From Acanthochlamys bracteata (Eukaryota > Streptophyta > Magnoliopsida > Pandanales > Velloziaceae): a DNA stretch of 64,000 bases. This document shows positions 21,402 through 32,595 of this stretch, one piece after another (the stretch's first letter is position 1; each line of letters begins with the position of its first letter). The notes below the pieces were generated by a model that was not told the origin of the DNA, searched no databases, and saw nothing but the letters and a program-made list of their open reading frames with translations. The DNA lies in the NCBI GenBank assembly GCA_019914995.1, contig CM034141.1:1054001-1118000 (forward strand), read 5' to 3'. The position numbers and the translations under genes are program-made.

Positions 21402-24295
21402 ATGGTTTCTTCTTCTTCAACGATGGCGCCGCCGCCGCGGACAACAACCCGCAGTCTCCGATTGTTCAAGCGTTGGATGAGTTCGCACTCTATAGATTTC
21501 AGCAACGCTCTCCTTCTTATGTCCACCAACGATAACAGCATCTGCGTTCGAGCTCTATGTCGATTAACAGTGGGAGATTTGGTAGCGGCAATACCGAAGA
21601 GAGCGTGTCTAACGCCGAGAACAACAGCGGCGAACGTTCTTCTCGAGCGTGCGGAACTCGGTGGTGCTCTTGCTCTTTCTTTCGCTGTGATGTACGAGCG
21701 AGCGATCGGTACCGAGTCGGAGTGGTACGGTTACTTGCAGATAATTCCTGAGCGCGAACCTGTGCCGCTAGTGTGGAGCGGTTGCGAGATTGATGAATTG
21801 CTGGCAGGCACCGAGCTTCACAAGGTAATCGGAATCCTTTTCTATATATTAAATGATTGATCTGGTGCTTGATTTTTGCAGTTGATGTGTAGTGAAAATC
21901 TGAATACAAGTTGTGTTTTCTGAATTATAAGCTGCATAATCTACTACTAAGTATGAGTGTTAGGGGATGTTATGCGGTTGCATTGTCTAGGAAGGAGTCT
22001 TGTCATAAGGTACTAGTTTAAGAGATTAGTTAAATTGCTTGGAGTTCTCCTGGCAGGGTCATACACTTACAATTTGGTACTGAACTTTTCAAATTCTTGT
22101 ATTGTGAAACTCTGAACTAGTGTAAAAACTGTATTCGACATACTGAATTTTAACTGTTTGAATCACAAGCTGCATTTTTCACTGTTCTGAGTAATAGGGA
22201 ATCTCAAGGTATTGAATTATCTATAGGTATCTTGTCTACTTGTATATATCAATTTGAGAAATTAGTTAAATCACTTGCATGCTTTCCAGGCAGATTTTGT
22301 ATTTCATTGAAACTGCTGATAGTTGTAATGAAGCTATGTTACTACCTAGGCAGATAGTGAAAGATCATATATTCTGCATGTGCCAGTTCTGGTAATGTTA
22401 TCTGTATTATGAATTTCACTGAAGCTGCTGACAGTCATTTTGAACCATCTCTTGCTGTGGTATTATCTAGGCAGACAGTGAAAGAAGATAGATATCTTGT
22501 ATATGCGGACTGGAAGGAGGCAATTGAGCCCCTTGTTCTTTCATGCCCAGAGCTAAACCCAGATGATTTCACTGCTGAGAGATACTTTTCCGCGAAGACC
22601 CTTGTTTCATCTCGATCATTTGAGGTGGATGATTATCATGGTTTCGGGATGGTTCCTCTTGCTGATCTGTAAGTAATAAAGTTATTATAAGTTTGTAGGT
22701 GGCCATGAACTATTCGATGCTAAATCACTTCAAATGTGCAATTCCAACTTGTCATCGCCATTGTAGTATTATATTTGAAGTCTATTTGTCATGTTGGCCA
22801 TGAACTTTTCTTTTACGCTTTTGAATTGCAAGTGGTGAGGAGTTATACTTCTTTTTGCTATTTATCTAGAATAGATAAAGCTTTCACTTTATTCTTCACT
22901 TTCTTGTGTTTAGTCTATACAAAAATACCATGAATAGTGTTCCATAAGATTAATAGCTGGCTGAATTTTATTATATTGTTTCTGAATCTTGAATCAACTA
23001 CAAACCACGAAGTATTCAACTGATTTGAAGATATCACTGGTTTTACTATAATGCCTTCAAGTCGCATTTAAGTCGTGTTTTATCCACTTCGTACTTTACC
23101 AAAAGAACTGTCATAATGTACACAGTCTATTTAAACATTGATGTACTTCTGCATGCCTTTTAGATTCAATCACAAGACTGGAGCTGAGAATGTACACTTC
23201 ACAGCCACATCTTCCTCATCTAGCTCTGATAATGAGAGTAATGATGATGCCTCTGGTGATGATAAATCATCAATATTGGATCTCACTACTAGCTCTTCAG
23301 GTATGAGTCTAAATAAACGATGTTGGTTGAATGATTCAGGTCAGTTTAGGACAATGTGATATTTTTTCTTGTTTTCAGGTGATGATCCAGAAGTTCTTGA
23401 AATGATTATTGTTAGAGATGTTGAAGCTGGGGATGAGGTTATTTTTCGAAAGTCTTCTTTGGTTTTTCTTCGATATATTTGATAGAAGATGCATTTCTCA
23501 TGCTTTCTTCTAGTTTCCTTAGCGGCCATAACTTCTGTTGTGAACATTAGCAAGTTGTATGTGTTTATGGCTTCCATTTCTTTGACCATATGTAACTCCA
23601 AAATTCATTTTGATGGCTTCAATTCTTATTTTCAGGTCTTCAACACTTATGGCACAATGGGCAATGCTGCTTTATTGCATAGATATGGGTTTACAGAACC
23701 TGGTAACCCGTATGATATTGTGAACATTGATCTAAAACTTGTGCAAAAATGGTGCTCCAGATTGTTCTCCAACCGATACTTTCGGGCTAGGATGTCACTG
23801 TGGAGAAAATTAGATTATACAGGCTGCAACAGTCAAAGCTCTGAGTATTTTGAAGTCACATTCTATGGGGAACCACAGCTTGAGCTTCTAGTTCTCCTCT
23901 ACATCATTTTCTTGGATGAGCAAAGCTATGACAAGCTTAAAAACATTGTAGATTCTTTCAGGAAAGTCGATGATGACACTAAGATCATGAACTTGATTCA
24001 AATCACTATGAGCCAATCTTATGAAGGACCACGAAATGCCACGGAGTTGTTGCTCACTGATATGGTCTGCAAGGCGCTTGTAGGTTTGGCTGATCTGAGG
24101 GAAACCCTCTATGGTCCTACTTCCCTGAAAGATGATGTCAACAGGCTGAGTAACTGCTGCCCTGAGAAACATAGAAAGCTGTATCATTCTCTTGTATTGC
24201 GTGTGTGTGAAAGGAGAACTCTTGATAAGCTGAGGTCATATGCTTCAAGGCAGTCAAAGACGAAGAAAAGGAAAACTCCAACCACCCCAGGTTAA
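21402..24295 (+). CDS. SET-domain lysine methyltransferase, SETD6/RKM4-like (Rubisco LSMT family)
   Basis: Five exons, 21402-21824, 22475-22668, 23164-23300, 23379-23437 and 23636-24295, join in frame to give 490 residues. The N-terminal part (RLFKRWMSSHSIDFSNAL, then AIPKRACLTPRT) is the split start of the SET domain. GMVPLADLFNHKTGAENV carries the NHK motif, after which an acidic Ser/Asp-rich insert interrupts the domain. VFNTYGTMGNAALLHRYGF is the YG...N..LL..YGF motif that closes the SAM site. The C-terminal half resembles the Rubisco-LSMT substrate-binding domain, and the tail is basic (KTKKRK). Relatives methylate lysines on ribosomal or other non-histone proteins; the substrate here is unknown. 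Length and order fit the Arabidopsis SDG40 type. An in-frame ATG at 21423 is an alternative start. The last exon could splice again at CAG|GTTAAA (24291), which would change only the tail. Confidence 0.85.
22302..22506 (+). repeat. Tandem duplication covering the intron 1 acceptor of the SET-domain gene
   Basis: The stretch 22302-22382 (TTTCATTGAAACTGCTGATAG, then CTAGGCAGATAGTGAAAGAT) is similar to 22414-22506 (TTTCACTGAAGCTGCTGACAG, then CTAGGCAGACAGTGAAAGAA). Only the second copy gives the in-frame acceptor at 22475. The first carries a decoy acceptor and a degenerate exon start. A further pair of similar segments lies upstream at about 22020-22058 and 22256-22293. Confidence 0.65.
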
Positions 24296-25101
24296 AAGTT
24301 TTTGTTGTTGAAGATTGTTAGCCTGGCACCCATCTCGCGTTGAACTTTTGTTTTCTTTTATCTGTTTACTTCTCGCCTTAATTACTGAATCATCACTTAT
24401 TTGTACAATAGTTGAGATGCCTCAAGCATCTGGTTCTGCAGCCAAAGGTTTACGTTTTGGAGTATTAACCATTGATGCTATCAATGTCGGTTGAATTTAT
24501 GCTTCTTGTATCTTTTGTTGCAATCTTTTTGCGATGTTCTTCGACTATTCTACTATAACCGTGTTGTAATTGTAGCAAGATTCAAAGTGGCATTAAACGT
24601 AGGAAGAAATCTTATCATGTTTATGGAAGATTTTCTAGAATTGAATGTTTCTTGAAAGCTCTTAAAAGCAACGTTGAGAACGCATTGATGCATCTAGAAG
24701 AAAACTTTCCCCAAAAAAACCAAAAAAGGGTAACGCATGTTTTAATCTCAAAAAATTTTATATTTTTCAAAAATTTATTTTTATTTTAATATTAAACTTT
24801 ATTTTAATTAAAATTTAATTTTAAATTTTACTTTCTGTATTTTAATTATTATTCTAAATATTATTTTTATCAAATTTATTTCTCATTATATTTTGATTTT
24901 ACGAATTAATTTTTGAAAAACTTACTTTCATATAATTAAAAAACTCTCAAAAAATGAACGAGCAACTCACTTAGTGCTGACATCTGTTTTGACGTTCATT
25001 CTCTTCCCTTCAAATGACCAAAATGCGTCAACTACTCTGCAATAAATCCAACCTTTCTCAAACCTTCAACAAACAGCAACAGCAGCAAATCAAGAATCTC
25101 A
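24296..25101. other. SET-domain gene 3' UTR and AT-rich spacer
   Basis: The 3' UTR probably runs to about 24600. The interval 24740-24960 is highly AT-rich. Nothing codes. Confidence 0.35.
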
Positions 25102-25870
25102 ATGGAGAACCCCATCGTCGTTAATCTCAGCTCTGCAACTAGAAAAATGGCAATGGACACATTTTTCATCTCGCACGGATCGCCTATGATATCTGTGGAC
25201 GATGGATTGCCGGCAAGAAAATTTCTCCAGTCGTAGAAAGACGAAGTGTTTAAGGAGACACCAAAGGCGATTTGATGATCTCCGGACACTGCTGGACGCC
25301 ACTGTGCCAACCGTTAACGCCGTGAAACTACTGTGATTTCTTCTGAGTTTGTGGACTTCAAAAAAGATGTAAATAAAGTTTTTGGAAATAGGCGAAAAAA
25401 AAAATGTACTGTTGAGAGTGGGATTTGAACCCACGCCCTTTCGGACAGGAACCTTAATCCTGCGCCTTAGACCAACTCGGCCATCTCAACTTACGTTGTT
25501 TAGGGAAGAAAGTGAAAACACTCCTTAAGGAATCTTTGGACCAGTAAAGGAAGACCACGGCGCATGGATATCCACTAACGCTCATGTATCCACAACCTCA
25601 AACTCCGGTCTGCCAACTATATATCCGTTCAGTTCCGGCGAGATGGTTGAGTACCACTACAACATGGTCAAGGTTTTGGCTCATAATCTTCGATGTGTTA
25701 GGCCCTGACGATAATGCGCCGGTAGCGCGATGATGTGAACCACTTCGAAGAAAAGTTGCCTTACGGGAAGATGGCACACCCATGGCCTGAGCATTTGTTT
25801 CCTTTGCATGTAGCTCTTGGTGCTGCCGGAGAAAAGGTAAAGGCTATTTAATTAGTTGATCCATCGTAGC
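25102..25870 (+). pseudogene. Decayed LigB / 4,5-DOPA dioxygenase extradiol-like gene
   Basis: From ATG at 25102 the plus strand reads MENPIVVNLSS, then DTFFISHGSPMISVDDGLPA and RKFLQ followed by a stop. With frame changes it continues with DEVFKETPKAIL-like and PTVNAV. These match the N-terminal part of plant LigB-type extradiol ring-cleavage dioxygenases, including the FISHGSP metal-site motif. After a tRNA gene (25410-25490) the similarity resumes with DHGAWI near 25555, EYHYNMVKVLAH near 25650, and [20 protein letters not shown] / GAAGEK to about 25840, again in shifting frames. The central part of the protein is missing. The family opens catechol-type rings, and one clade makes betalamic acid; which clade this belonged to cannot be told. 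Confidence 0.8.
25410..25490 (-). tRNA. tRNA-Leu (anticodon AAG)
   Basis: The minus-strand 81-nt sequence starts GTTGAGATGGCCGAGTTGGT and ends GGGTTCAAATCCCACTCTCAACA. The acceptor stem GTTGAGA pairs with TCTCAAC, with discriminator A. The anticodon arm is CAGGA-TTAAGGT-TCCTG with AAG at the anticodon, and the variable arm TCCGAAAGGGC is long, as in leucine tRNAs. No intron. It sits inside the dioxygenase-like pseudogene on the opposite strand and looks intact. Confidence 0.95.
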
Positions 25871-27232
25871 TGGAAAAACTCGATCATCTCTTACTCCTAT
25901 ATATAACTAAACGCCATTAGTGCAGCAATTAATTTGTATTTAATTTCATTTGTCTTTGTGCTAGTTCCAGATGTATATGTCAAGTATTCAGAGCTAGATT
26001 TTGGGTCCAATAATTCAATTTCAAAAACCAATTTGCACCATACAGGAAATTGATTTAGTTTTCTCCTATTCAATTGAAAAGAAAAAAAATATATAGAAAT
26101 TGCATAAGGTTATAAAGAAAATTTCAAATTGGTTGGAGTTATTAATCAATGGCGGTGTTAATTTTAAATAACACAAATTAAGTCTTGCAGAGGTTTAATT
26201 CGATCATATCTTCTCTTTGACTGAATTAATCAAAGTTTTCATAATTAGCTTAAGTTAACTTTGAATGAAAAATCAATGAATGAATTATAGAAGAAGAGAA
26301 ACAATCTGTGCAGAACCTGAAAACCATTCTCAGGATTTTTTTTTCTGATTTTTTGTCCTTAAAACTTTAATGAATGTGTGAATCAATTATTGTTGAATTT
26401 CAAACAAAACTAATCACAATTAGTAAACGTTCATGAATGTACAGACACTATAACAGTCAGCAAATCAACGTTCTAATTAATTTACAACTCACTCAAAATT
26501 TTCTTCATCATTCAAATTTTCTTTGAAAAAATTGTCTTCATTAGCAAAACCATGCAAGAAAAGAACAAAGATTGAAGTTTTTCAGTTTTCTTTTTTTCCT
26601 TTTCTTTTCATCTACATGTAGACACCAATGCATGGTGGTCTGTTAGGTTCAGGGCGTTCGTCAGCAAAATTTTGTAAGGTACTGAAAACTCATTCAATGC
26701 TTTCTTGGCTTTCAGCTTCCATATAAACCCTCAGCCAGTAGTTTTCCCCTTTCTCACAACTCCACAGCCATTATTTTGAAGTGTAGAATTATTCCTGATC
26801 AGTAGCTCAGTGTAGTTCCACAGAGTAGTTTTAGTTTTTCTCAGTACCTGCAGGTAAGTGTTTCCTCAGCCATTCCAGAGCAACTGAGAGTTAGATGTAT
26901 GTAGTTTGTAGCAGTTTCAGATGTTGTTGGTTTTCCTCTGCAGTGCAACTGAGAGTTAACATGTATCGGTTGCAGTGAAGTGAGTTCTTTGAAAAGTTAG
27001 TAAAATTTTTGTATTTTGAAAGTATGTCTGAAAGTGATTTTTTGGCAAAAAAATGTGAAATTAACAAAAGTGATACACGCCAAAGTTAAGAATTTTCAGT
27101 AGTTGAGAATAGTTTTTAACTTTTTTTTTTTTTTTTTTTGTTTAACTAGTTCGTTCTTTCGTTGATTAGAAGTTTTCAGAGGAAGGGGAGGGTTAGTTTT
27201 GTTTTTTTCACAGTAGTGCAGTAGTACATAAA
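25871..27232. other. AT-rich spacer and probable 5' UTR of the F-box gene
   Basis: No coding frame. From about 26680 the sequence is T- and C-rich with repeated GCAACTGAGAGTTA (about 26880 and 26945) and looks transcribed. A CAGGTAAGTG at about 26849 could be a leader-intron donor. A T homopolymer lies near 27120-27139. Confidence 0.35.
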
Positions 27233-28414
27233 ATGAGGAGGGGAATAATTAGTGGCGGTAACGAAGCCGGGGAAGACTACTGTGGTCGGCTGCAAAAGCT
27301 CCCGGAGGAACTTTTGTTCCTAATTTTCCTCCGGTTGCCGGCTAACAGCTTGATTTTTATGAGGTATTTTTGCAAAGTGTTCTATAAGGTTACGTCAGAT
27401 CCTGATTTTATCAAGGAGCATACGGAAAACACCAAGCAATTCTTGGTCTTCCAAGTTCACCATCGAGCGCCGCAAGACTCCTTCGATGCCATCAAGCTTG
27501 AGCTCAAAGAACATTCATTTCGTTGCTTAAGAACAAGCTTGCTAGAAGGTTTGCCCTCGTTTTTTAACAGGGGTTCTTTTGCACTCCGTGCTTCATGCGA
27601 CGGATTGCTACTATTGGAGAGCAGTTTGTTTGGGCAGAATGATTTCATGGGGATTCTGAACCCGATCACTAGGCAGTTCCGTCCGCTGCCTGGAGGTCAC
27701 TGGTCGTCTATCTCTTTTCAGCTTCTCCGGAACTTCTATGCCATGGGACGAGACCTTTCCACCGGCACCTACAAGGTTGTTCAAATCTGCAAGCCAAGCG
27801 CTGATCGGCCACTAAGGTGTCAAGTACATGTAGTCGGGTCATCGGAGTGGAGAAACGTTCTAGTTCCCGACGGGATTCAACATATCAACTTGAATCCTGT
27901 ATCCGTCAACGGTCATGTGCATTGGGTGGATATCGGTTATCCACAAGGTAGTCCTGCAGTGGAGTTTGACGTCAACCGTAACGGCATAGTATCATTGGAG
28001 CTAGCGACGGAGACGTTCAGGAGGACGGGAAACCCTACTAACGGGTGGCGCATTTGTCATTTGCTGGAGATGGAGGGATCTTTAGCTCTCATTTGCTCGG
28101 ACCACGACACCGTTGATCTTTGGCTTCTCGTAGATCAACAGCAGCAGCTGTGGGTTAGGTGGAAGACGATCACGAACGACTTCGTTGTAGGCGCGGTACA
28201 CATGTTCGATCTGAGACGGTACGCTGTGATGGTAGTCGGTCTTAGCGACGACAACATGATCGTTATAAAGTGGCAGCAGAAGCTCTACGTCTACGATCTC
28301 CAGCAGGACGTGCTGACTGAGGTGAAGCCCAACAGCAGGCAGTTGCGCGTTAGAGCTAGGGGTGATACCATTGAAAACTTATGTACTCATGTTGAAACTT
28401 TGTCGAGATTTTGA
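27233..28414 (+). CDS. F-box protein with F-box-associated (FBA) type C-terminus
   Basis: A single-exon 393-residue frame. Residues about 20-60 (LQKLPEELLFLIFLRLPANS then FCKVFYKVTSDPDFI) are a clear F-box, which would dock onto SKP1 in an SCF ubiquitin ligase. The remainder shows the pattern of plant FBA-type proteins: CDGLLLLES, GILNPITRQFRPLP, STGTYKVVQI, NGHVHWVD and a WVRWKTI / VYDLQQDVL ending. The target substrate cannot be inferred. F-box genes of this type are numerous and fast-evolving in plants. The start is the first ATG of the frame, a few bases after an in-frame stop-containing leader. Confidence 0.88.
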   Translation: MRRGIISGGNEAGEDYCGRLQKLPEELLFLIFLRLPANSLIFMRYFCKVFYKVTSDPDFIKEHTENTKQFLVFQVHHRAPQDSFDAIKLELKEHSFRCLRTSLLEGLPSFFNRGSFALRASCDGLLLLESSLFGQNDFMGILNPITRQFRPLPGGHWSSISFQLLRNFYAMGRDLSTGTYKVVQICKPSADRPLRCQVHVVGSSEWRNVLVPDGIQHINLNPVSVNGHVHWVDIGYPQGSPAVEFDVNRNGIVSLELATETFRRTGNPTNGWRICHLLEMEGSLALICSDHDTVDLWLLVDQQQQLWVRWKTITNDFVVGAVHMFDLRRYAVMVVGLSDDNMIVIKWQQKLYVYDLQQDVLTEVKPNSRQLRVRARGDTIENLCTHVETLSRF

Positions 28415-28915
28415 TTATTAATTAATTCCATAGTTGCTTTTTGCAATAATAAAACTGAAGATATATGAATGAAAATTTTATTTGTCAAACTTATGCTATG
28501 CTCTAAATTTTCATAGTAACTTCTTAGATATATGTGAAAAGCAGTATATTGCAGCTTGCTTGCAAGATGCCATGGAACACGGTGAAGATGGTCTCAGCAG
28601 TTCTCAGAAATTTTTCCGTGGGATTGTTTTGTTACCGATATTAATCTATTCTTATGAAATTCCTCAAGAACACATGAAATTCACATTTGTCTGAGTTCAG
28701 CTCTGAGTTCTTGAACATGTTGCAATGGTAGATGGCATGTACTTTCTAGCAAGACTCAAATACTAGTACCAAACAACTTTCGAGTTCCTAATGCACTAGA
28801 TAGTGTACATAGAAATCTGTGGCTAACTTTACATTTAAGGGGGGAAAAAATTGTAAAGCAGCTTTGAATAGGCGTTCTGAAATGTTGTGTATGCCAGATG
28901 TATCTTCTGAGTTAT
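28415..28915. other. Convergent 3' regions of the F-box gene (+) and adenylate kinase pseudogene (-)
   Basis: No conserved coding sequence. The 70-codon frame at 28482 is not recognised. Confidence 0.3.
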
Positions 28916-31694
28916 TCAGTAGCTAATACTGTCTGCAAGAGAGAGGTTCTGCGGAGACTCATTGCCCGCGGCAGCAGTAATCAATGTTTTCTTGAGGAGT
29001 GAAGATAGTTTGTTATCTATTTGAGCAGATACATCTTCCCTCCGGACATTTCCATTGACCTAAAAATAACATCAGAACAAACCTGAAGCAGAAATAAATA
29101 GACTAAAAATGTTCATGCAAGTATTGTAGCCATTAGAAGGTAACTCCTTTCTTTCTACCTTGTAAAACAAAGGGCATGTTTCAGTTTTCCCCAACCCCAC
29201 TTCTTCTTTCTAGATTTTGAGTTTGAACCACTTCATGTGTTTTCGTTGTCTCTCTGAACTCCATTTCCACATCCACACCGAACTCTATTTCCACTAAAAC
29301 TCATACTTCACATGTCTCAGTTACCACTCCAAACTCTACTTCCACTAAACTCCACTTCTCACCAAATTTATTGAGAAATCACTTACAGAAAACTGAAACA
29401 CGCCCTAATCTGTGCTTGTTTGAATATAACGTCACATCTGAGGATGAGCACAAGAATTTATTACCTTGAACATGATGTCTCTATAAAGTGAAAGTACAGC
29501 TTCAAGATTCTGTTGATGAGGTTGCAACCGTAACTTCACCTTTAAAAAGAGAAGAAAATAGCAATCCTAAGGTTTAGCCACATGACAAAGTATGCTTAAT
29601 AGTTCCTTTCATACATGCATCCTAAAAGCAGAAGTAGAAGAGAGGTGTAATTTACCTTTTCTTCGGTGTCATCGAATCTGTGGGTAAGCCTTGTAGCATT
29701 TTCTTCATCCTCCGGTGGGGAATACACTAAATGATATATCCTCCCAGTGACAGTATCAAGCCGTTTACCAACCACTCTTTCTATTAGGATCTTTTCAGGA
29801 ACCTTAAAACAATGGTAGTTGGTATAAATTTCATCCCCATACACAAGAAAATTGTAAATGAAGAGGTTTTATAAGGGAACAGAAGTGATTGCACCAACTT
29901 ACATCCAAGAGAATGAACATATCTGACCAAATCCCAAGTTCTTCCAGAGCATTTCCCTGAGATGAGTTTCTAAGGTATCCATCCAAAAGCAAACCTTTTT
30001 ATTGAGCATCTTGCCTGAACAGCCAGTCTTTCACCATCTCAAACATGGACTCTGATCAACTTTGTTGCATACTATCAAACAAACATCAGGAAACTGAAAC
30101 ACACAACATACCATGACAACTATTTCATCAGGGACCAACATTCCTTTCTCCATATATTCTTTCGCCAGTTTGCCATTCTCAGTCCAGGCTGCAACTTCAG
30201 TCCTTAACAAATCTCCAGAAGATATATGCACTAGTCCATACTGCATAAAAGAGTATGAATTGATTAGATCGGTTTAATAAACTCAATTTCATAACAAGGA
30301 ATCATGAAGTAAACAACACTTAATAAAATCATATGGAAACATGAGCATAAGAAAACATGATAAATTGAGGAACACAGATCTATGCGGAAGATGGAGTAAA
30401 GAAGATATTTCAGCTCCTTCAAAAAATATATACTCTGTATAGCAAACCGAACAACAATGAAGAATGACTGAAGACAAAACTTCTCATGCAAGTTCAAGAC
30501 AGAAATTCTGGGATGTTCCTAATCCTAACTATAGATCTTTTTTGACAAAGCGAATAGAAAGTAACACTTACCAGGAAGTTGGTGAACAAAATCTAAAGCA
30601 TAATCTTTAATAAGAAGGAAAAGATTGACAGTTGTTGCAGCAACATTCTCCTTGAGAGTTTGGCGATTCAAATGACTTGGAACACTGTACTTGAACCATG
30701 ATGAGAGGGACTGTAAAATCATAAACTGCATGCTCTGCATGTGTTATCTACCGATTACAGTCACAACACCTATGACCAACATATTTATGCAAGAAATCAT
30801 GCAGACATCAGCAACTACATCATTTAGCTTAGTTTACCTTATCAGTGATCAACTCACACTGTGTTCCTTCACCAGATGCAGGAGCCCCTGATATCATAAT
30901 GTTCAATGATTGCGGTTCTGAAGCTGTTGTTATCTATGCCAGTTTAAAGATCAAACTAAAACCTGAATAGCTACACCAACACAACAGCAACATACTAGAA
31001 ATTTGCAAGAACAAATACAGAACAAAAGACACTTCTAATACAACCCTTGAACTCGCAAACATGAATAGCCACTGAACTATATTCCTCAAACAAGAACAAA
31101 CATGACCATTCATTCCAACAAATTGTCAACATACAGAAAAACTAAATCACTCCAAACACCTAAATACCTGATAATCACTAACAATTATGCACAATATTTC
31201 AACTTTTGAAAGCCGAACAAAGATATTCTACGACTACAAACTATAAAGCTACTCCCAACCAAGAAAATCAAGCAAAGTGAACATAGCCATAGCTCCAAAA
31301 CTAATCAATTGGGGACACTGATAATCGCTAACCCGAAAAGTTTCATTTGTTTCCCAAACAGAAACTAATTCTCAAACATGAGCCGATAAATCAAAATTTT
31401 ATAAAGAATTCTTTAAACACACAACATTTGTAAACAAAAGAAACAAACTCACAGCCGCATAAATCGGATAAGTTGAAGAGTAGTAGCTGTTTTATCTACT
31501 AAATGAGGGTCTCAGATTACTGGGTCTGATATCAAAATTATTCTGTTCTTGTGCTTTACCCAATACGAAGAAGCAGCAGTTGAACAACAAGAAGCAGAAA
31601 CACGTCTGCTGCTGTTGGAGTTAGAGACATATAGCAAAGGTGGTTGTGATGAAGCAATAACTGCGGAGAATTGGAGATAGCTCAAGCTCGTCAT
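28916..31694 (-). pseudogene. Plastid-type adenylate kinase (AMK2-like), disabled
   Basis: Seven exons, 31560-31694, 30838-30933, 30112-30240, 29903-30037, 29656-29802, 29465-29539 and 28916-29059, all join in phase 0 with GT-AG borders and would give 286 residues. The first exon is Ser-rich, like a transit peptide. The body follows adenylate kinase: IMISGAPASGxGTQ, YGLVHISSGDLLRTE, GMLVPDEIVVMMVK, LLLDGYLRN, IERVVGKRLDTVTG, and a lid region with YHLVYSPPEDEENATRLTHR. Adenylate kinase interconverts ATP+AMP and 2 ADP. Two changes should disable it. The essential P-loop Lys is Glu (GAA at 30868-30870), and exon 4 has an in-frame TAA at 29999-30001 (codon 133). DGYPRS has also become DGYLRN. Splice sites and the other frames are intact, so the decay is probably recent, or a truncated product is made. 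Confidence 0.85.
29172..29405. mobile_element. MITE (PIF/Harbinger-like) in the sixth intron of the adenylate kinase pseudogene
   Basis: The ends are GGGCATGTTTCAGTTTTCC and, inverted, GAAAACTGAAACACGCCC, giving an about 17-bp near-perfect terminal inverted repeat around 234 bp. The flanks are AAA on the left and TAA on the right, an imperfect match to a TWA-type 3-bp target duplication. The interior is AC/CT-rich with repeats of AACTC(C/T)A(C/T)TTCCACT. No coding capacity. Confidence 0.75.
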
Positions 31695-32595
31695 CTCTCT
31701 CTCTCTCTGAAATTTCTCCGCAAAATTTTCATTGAGAAATTGAACAGCGTAGGACTGAAGAAGGAAGAAATTTCTTTCAGGACAGAGCAAAAAGGGAACA
31801 AAGAGGTAAGCTTACGGAAGGGTTAACAGACACTGGAAGAAAAAAAAATTCTTTGCAATTTTCTTTTTAATTTAAAATTTGGACCAAAATTTTTTTGTAT
31901 ACTATGGAACTTCTGTTCTGCAAATGCTATATAAATTTCACAAACATAATTCTGCCAATAATTCGACCAAAACTAATAATTACCTAATAATTCAGAATAC
32001 TACAAATTTCTAAAAGCATGTTTTTACATGCTTTGAAAGTAAATTTTTTTAAAATAAATAATAAATAAATTTATAAATATAAATAAAAAAATCACCTAAA
32101 ATAATTTTTAAATAAAAAATCACCTAAAATCATATTCGGAATTTGTATAGTATCAAAGCCAGAGACAAAAGCAGTAATTGATAGTGTGATAAAATTCTCC
32201 CTCTTCCATTGATTTGTAAATCAGAACTTCAGACATCATTCAAGCAATCATACTTCCAAATCAACCAGAAACAAACAATGCAAAAATTTCTACACCTGTG
32301 AACCTGTTCCCTGCAAAATCAAACTGAAATTGCACATGCTAAATAGCGTTACATCCATCATAGCTAAGATAAGAGTTCAACAAATTATACCAGCCTACAT
32401 CATACTAGAGTGATTATGATACACACAAAAAAAGGAAAAACAAAAGAAAATTAAAGTTGTTTGATAACTCCTGAATACAAAAAAATTGAATACTCGCTTC
32501 ACTATTCCAGCTAGAAATTTAACAAGGAAATTTGAGCACCCAAAAGCAACTATTTGCATCGATTAAGCTCCGCATATCTCTCTCTTTCTCTCTCT
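31695..32595. other. Spacer: upstream of the adenylate kinase pseudogene and 3' UTR of PP2A-A
   Basis: Contains about 160 bp of probable 5' UTR/promoter (with a CTCTCTCTCTCT tract just inside the kinase gene), an AT-rich block at 32030-32110, and probable PP2A-A 3' UTR from about 32200. No gene. Confidence 0.35.

Noticed and set aside
21326-21909. Minus-strand frames opposite the SET-domain exon 1
   Set aside because: Shadows of a GC-rich, recognisable coding exon.
25099-25434. Minus-strand frame of 111 codons, and the overlapping 25032-25310 frame
   Set aside because: Both are antisense shadows of the LigB-like pseudogene; the first also runs into tRNA-Leu.
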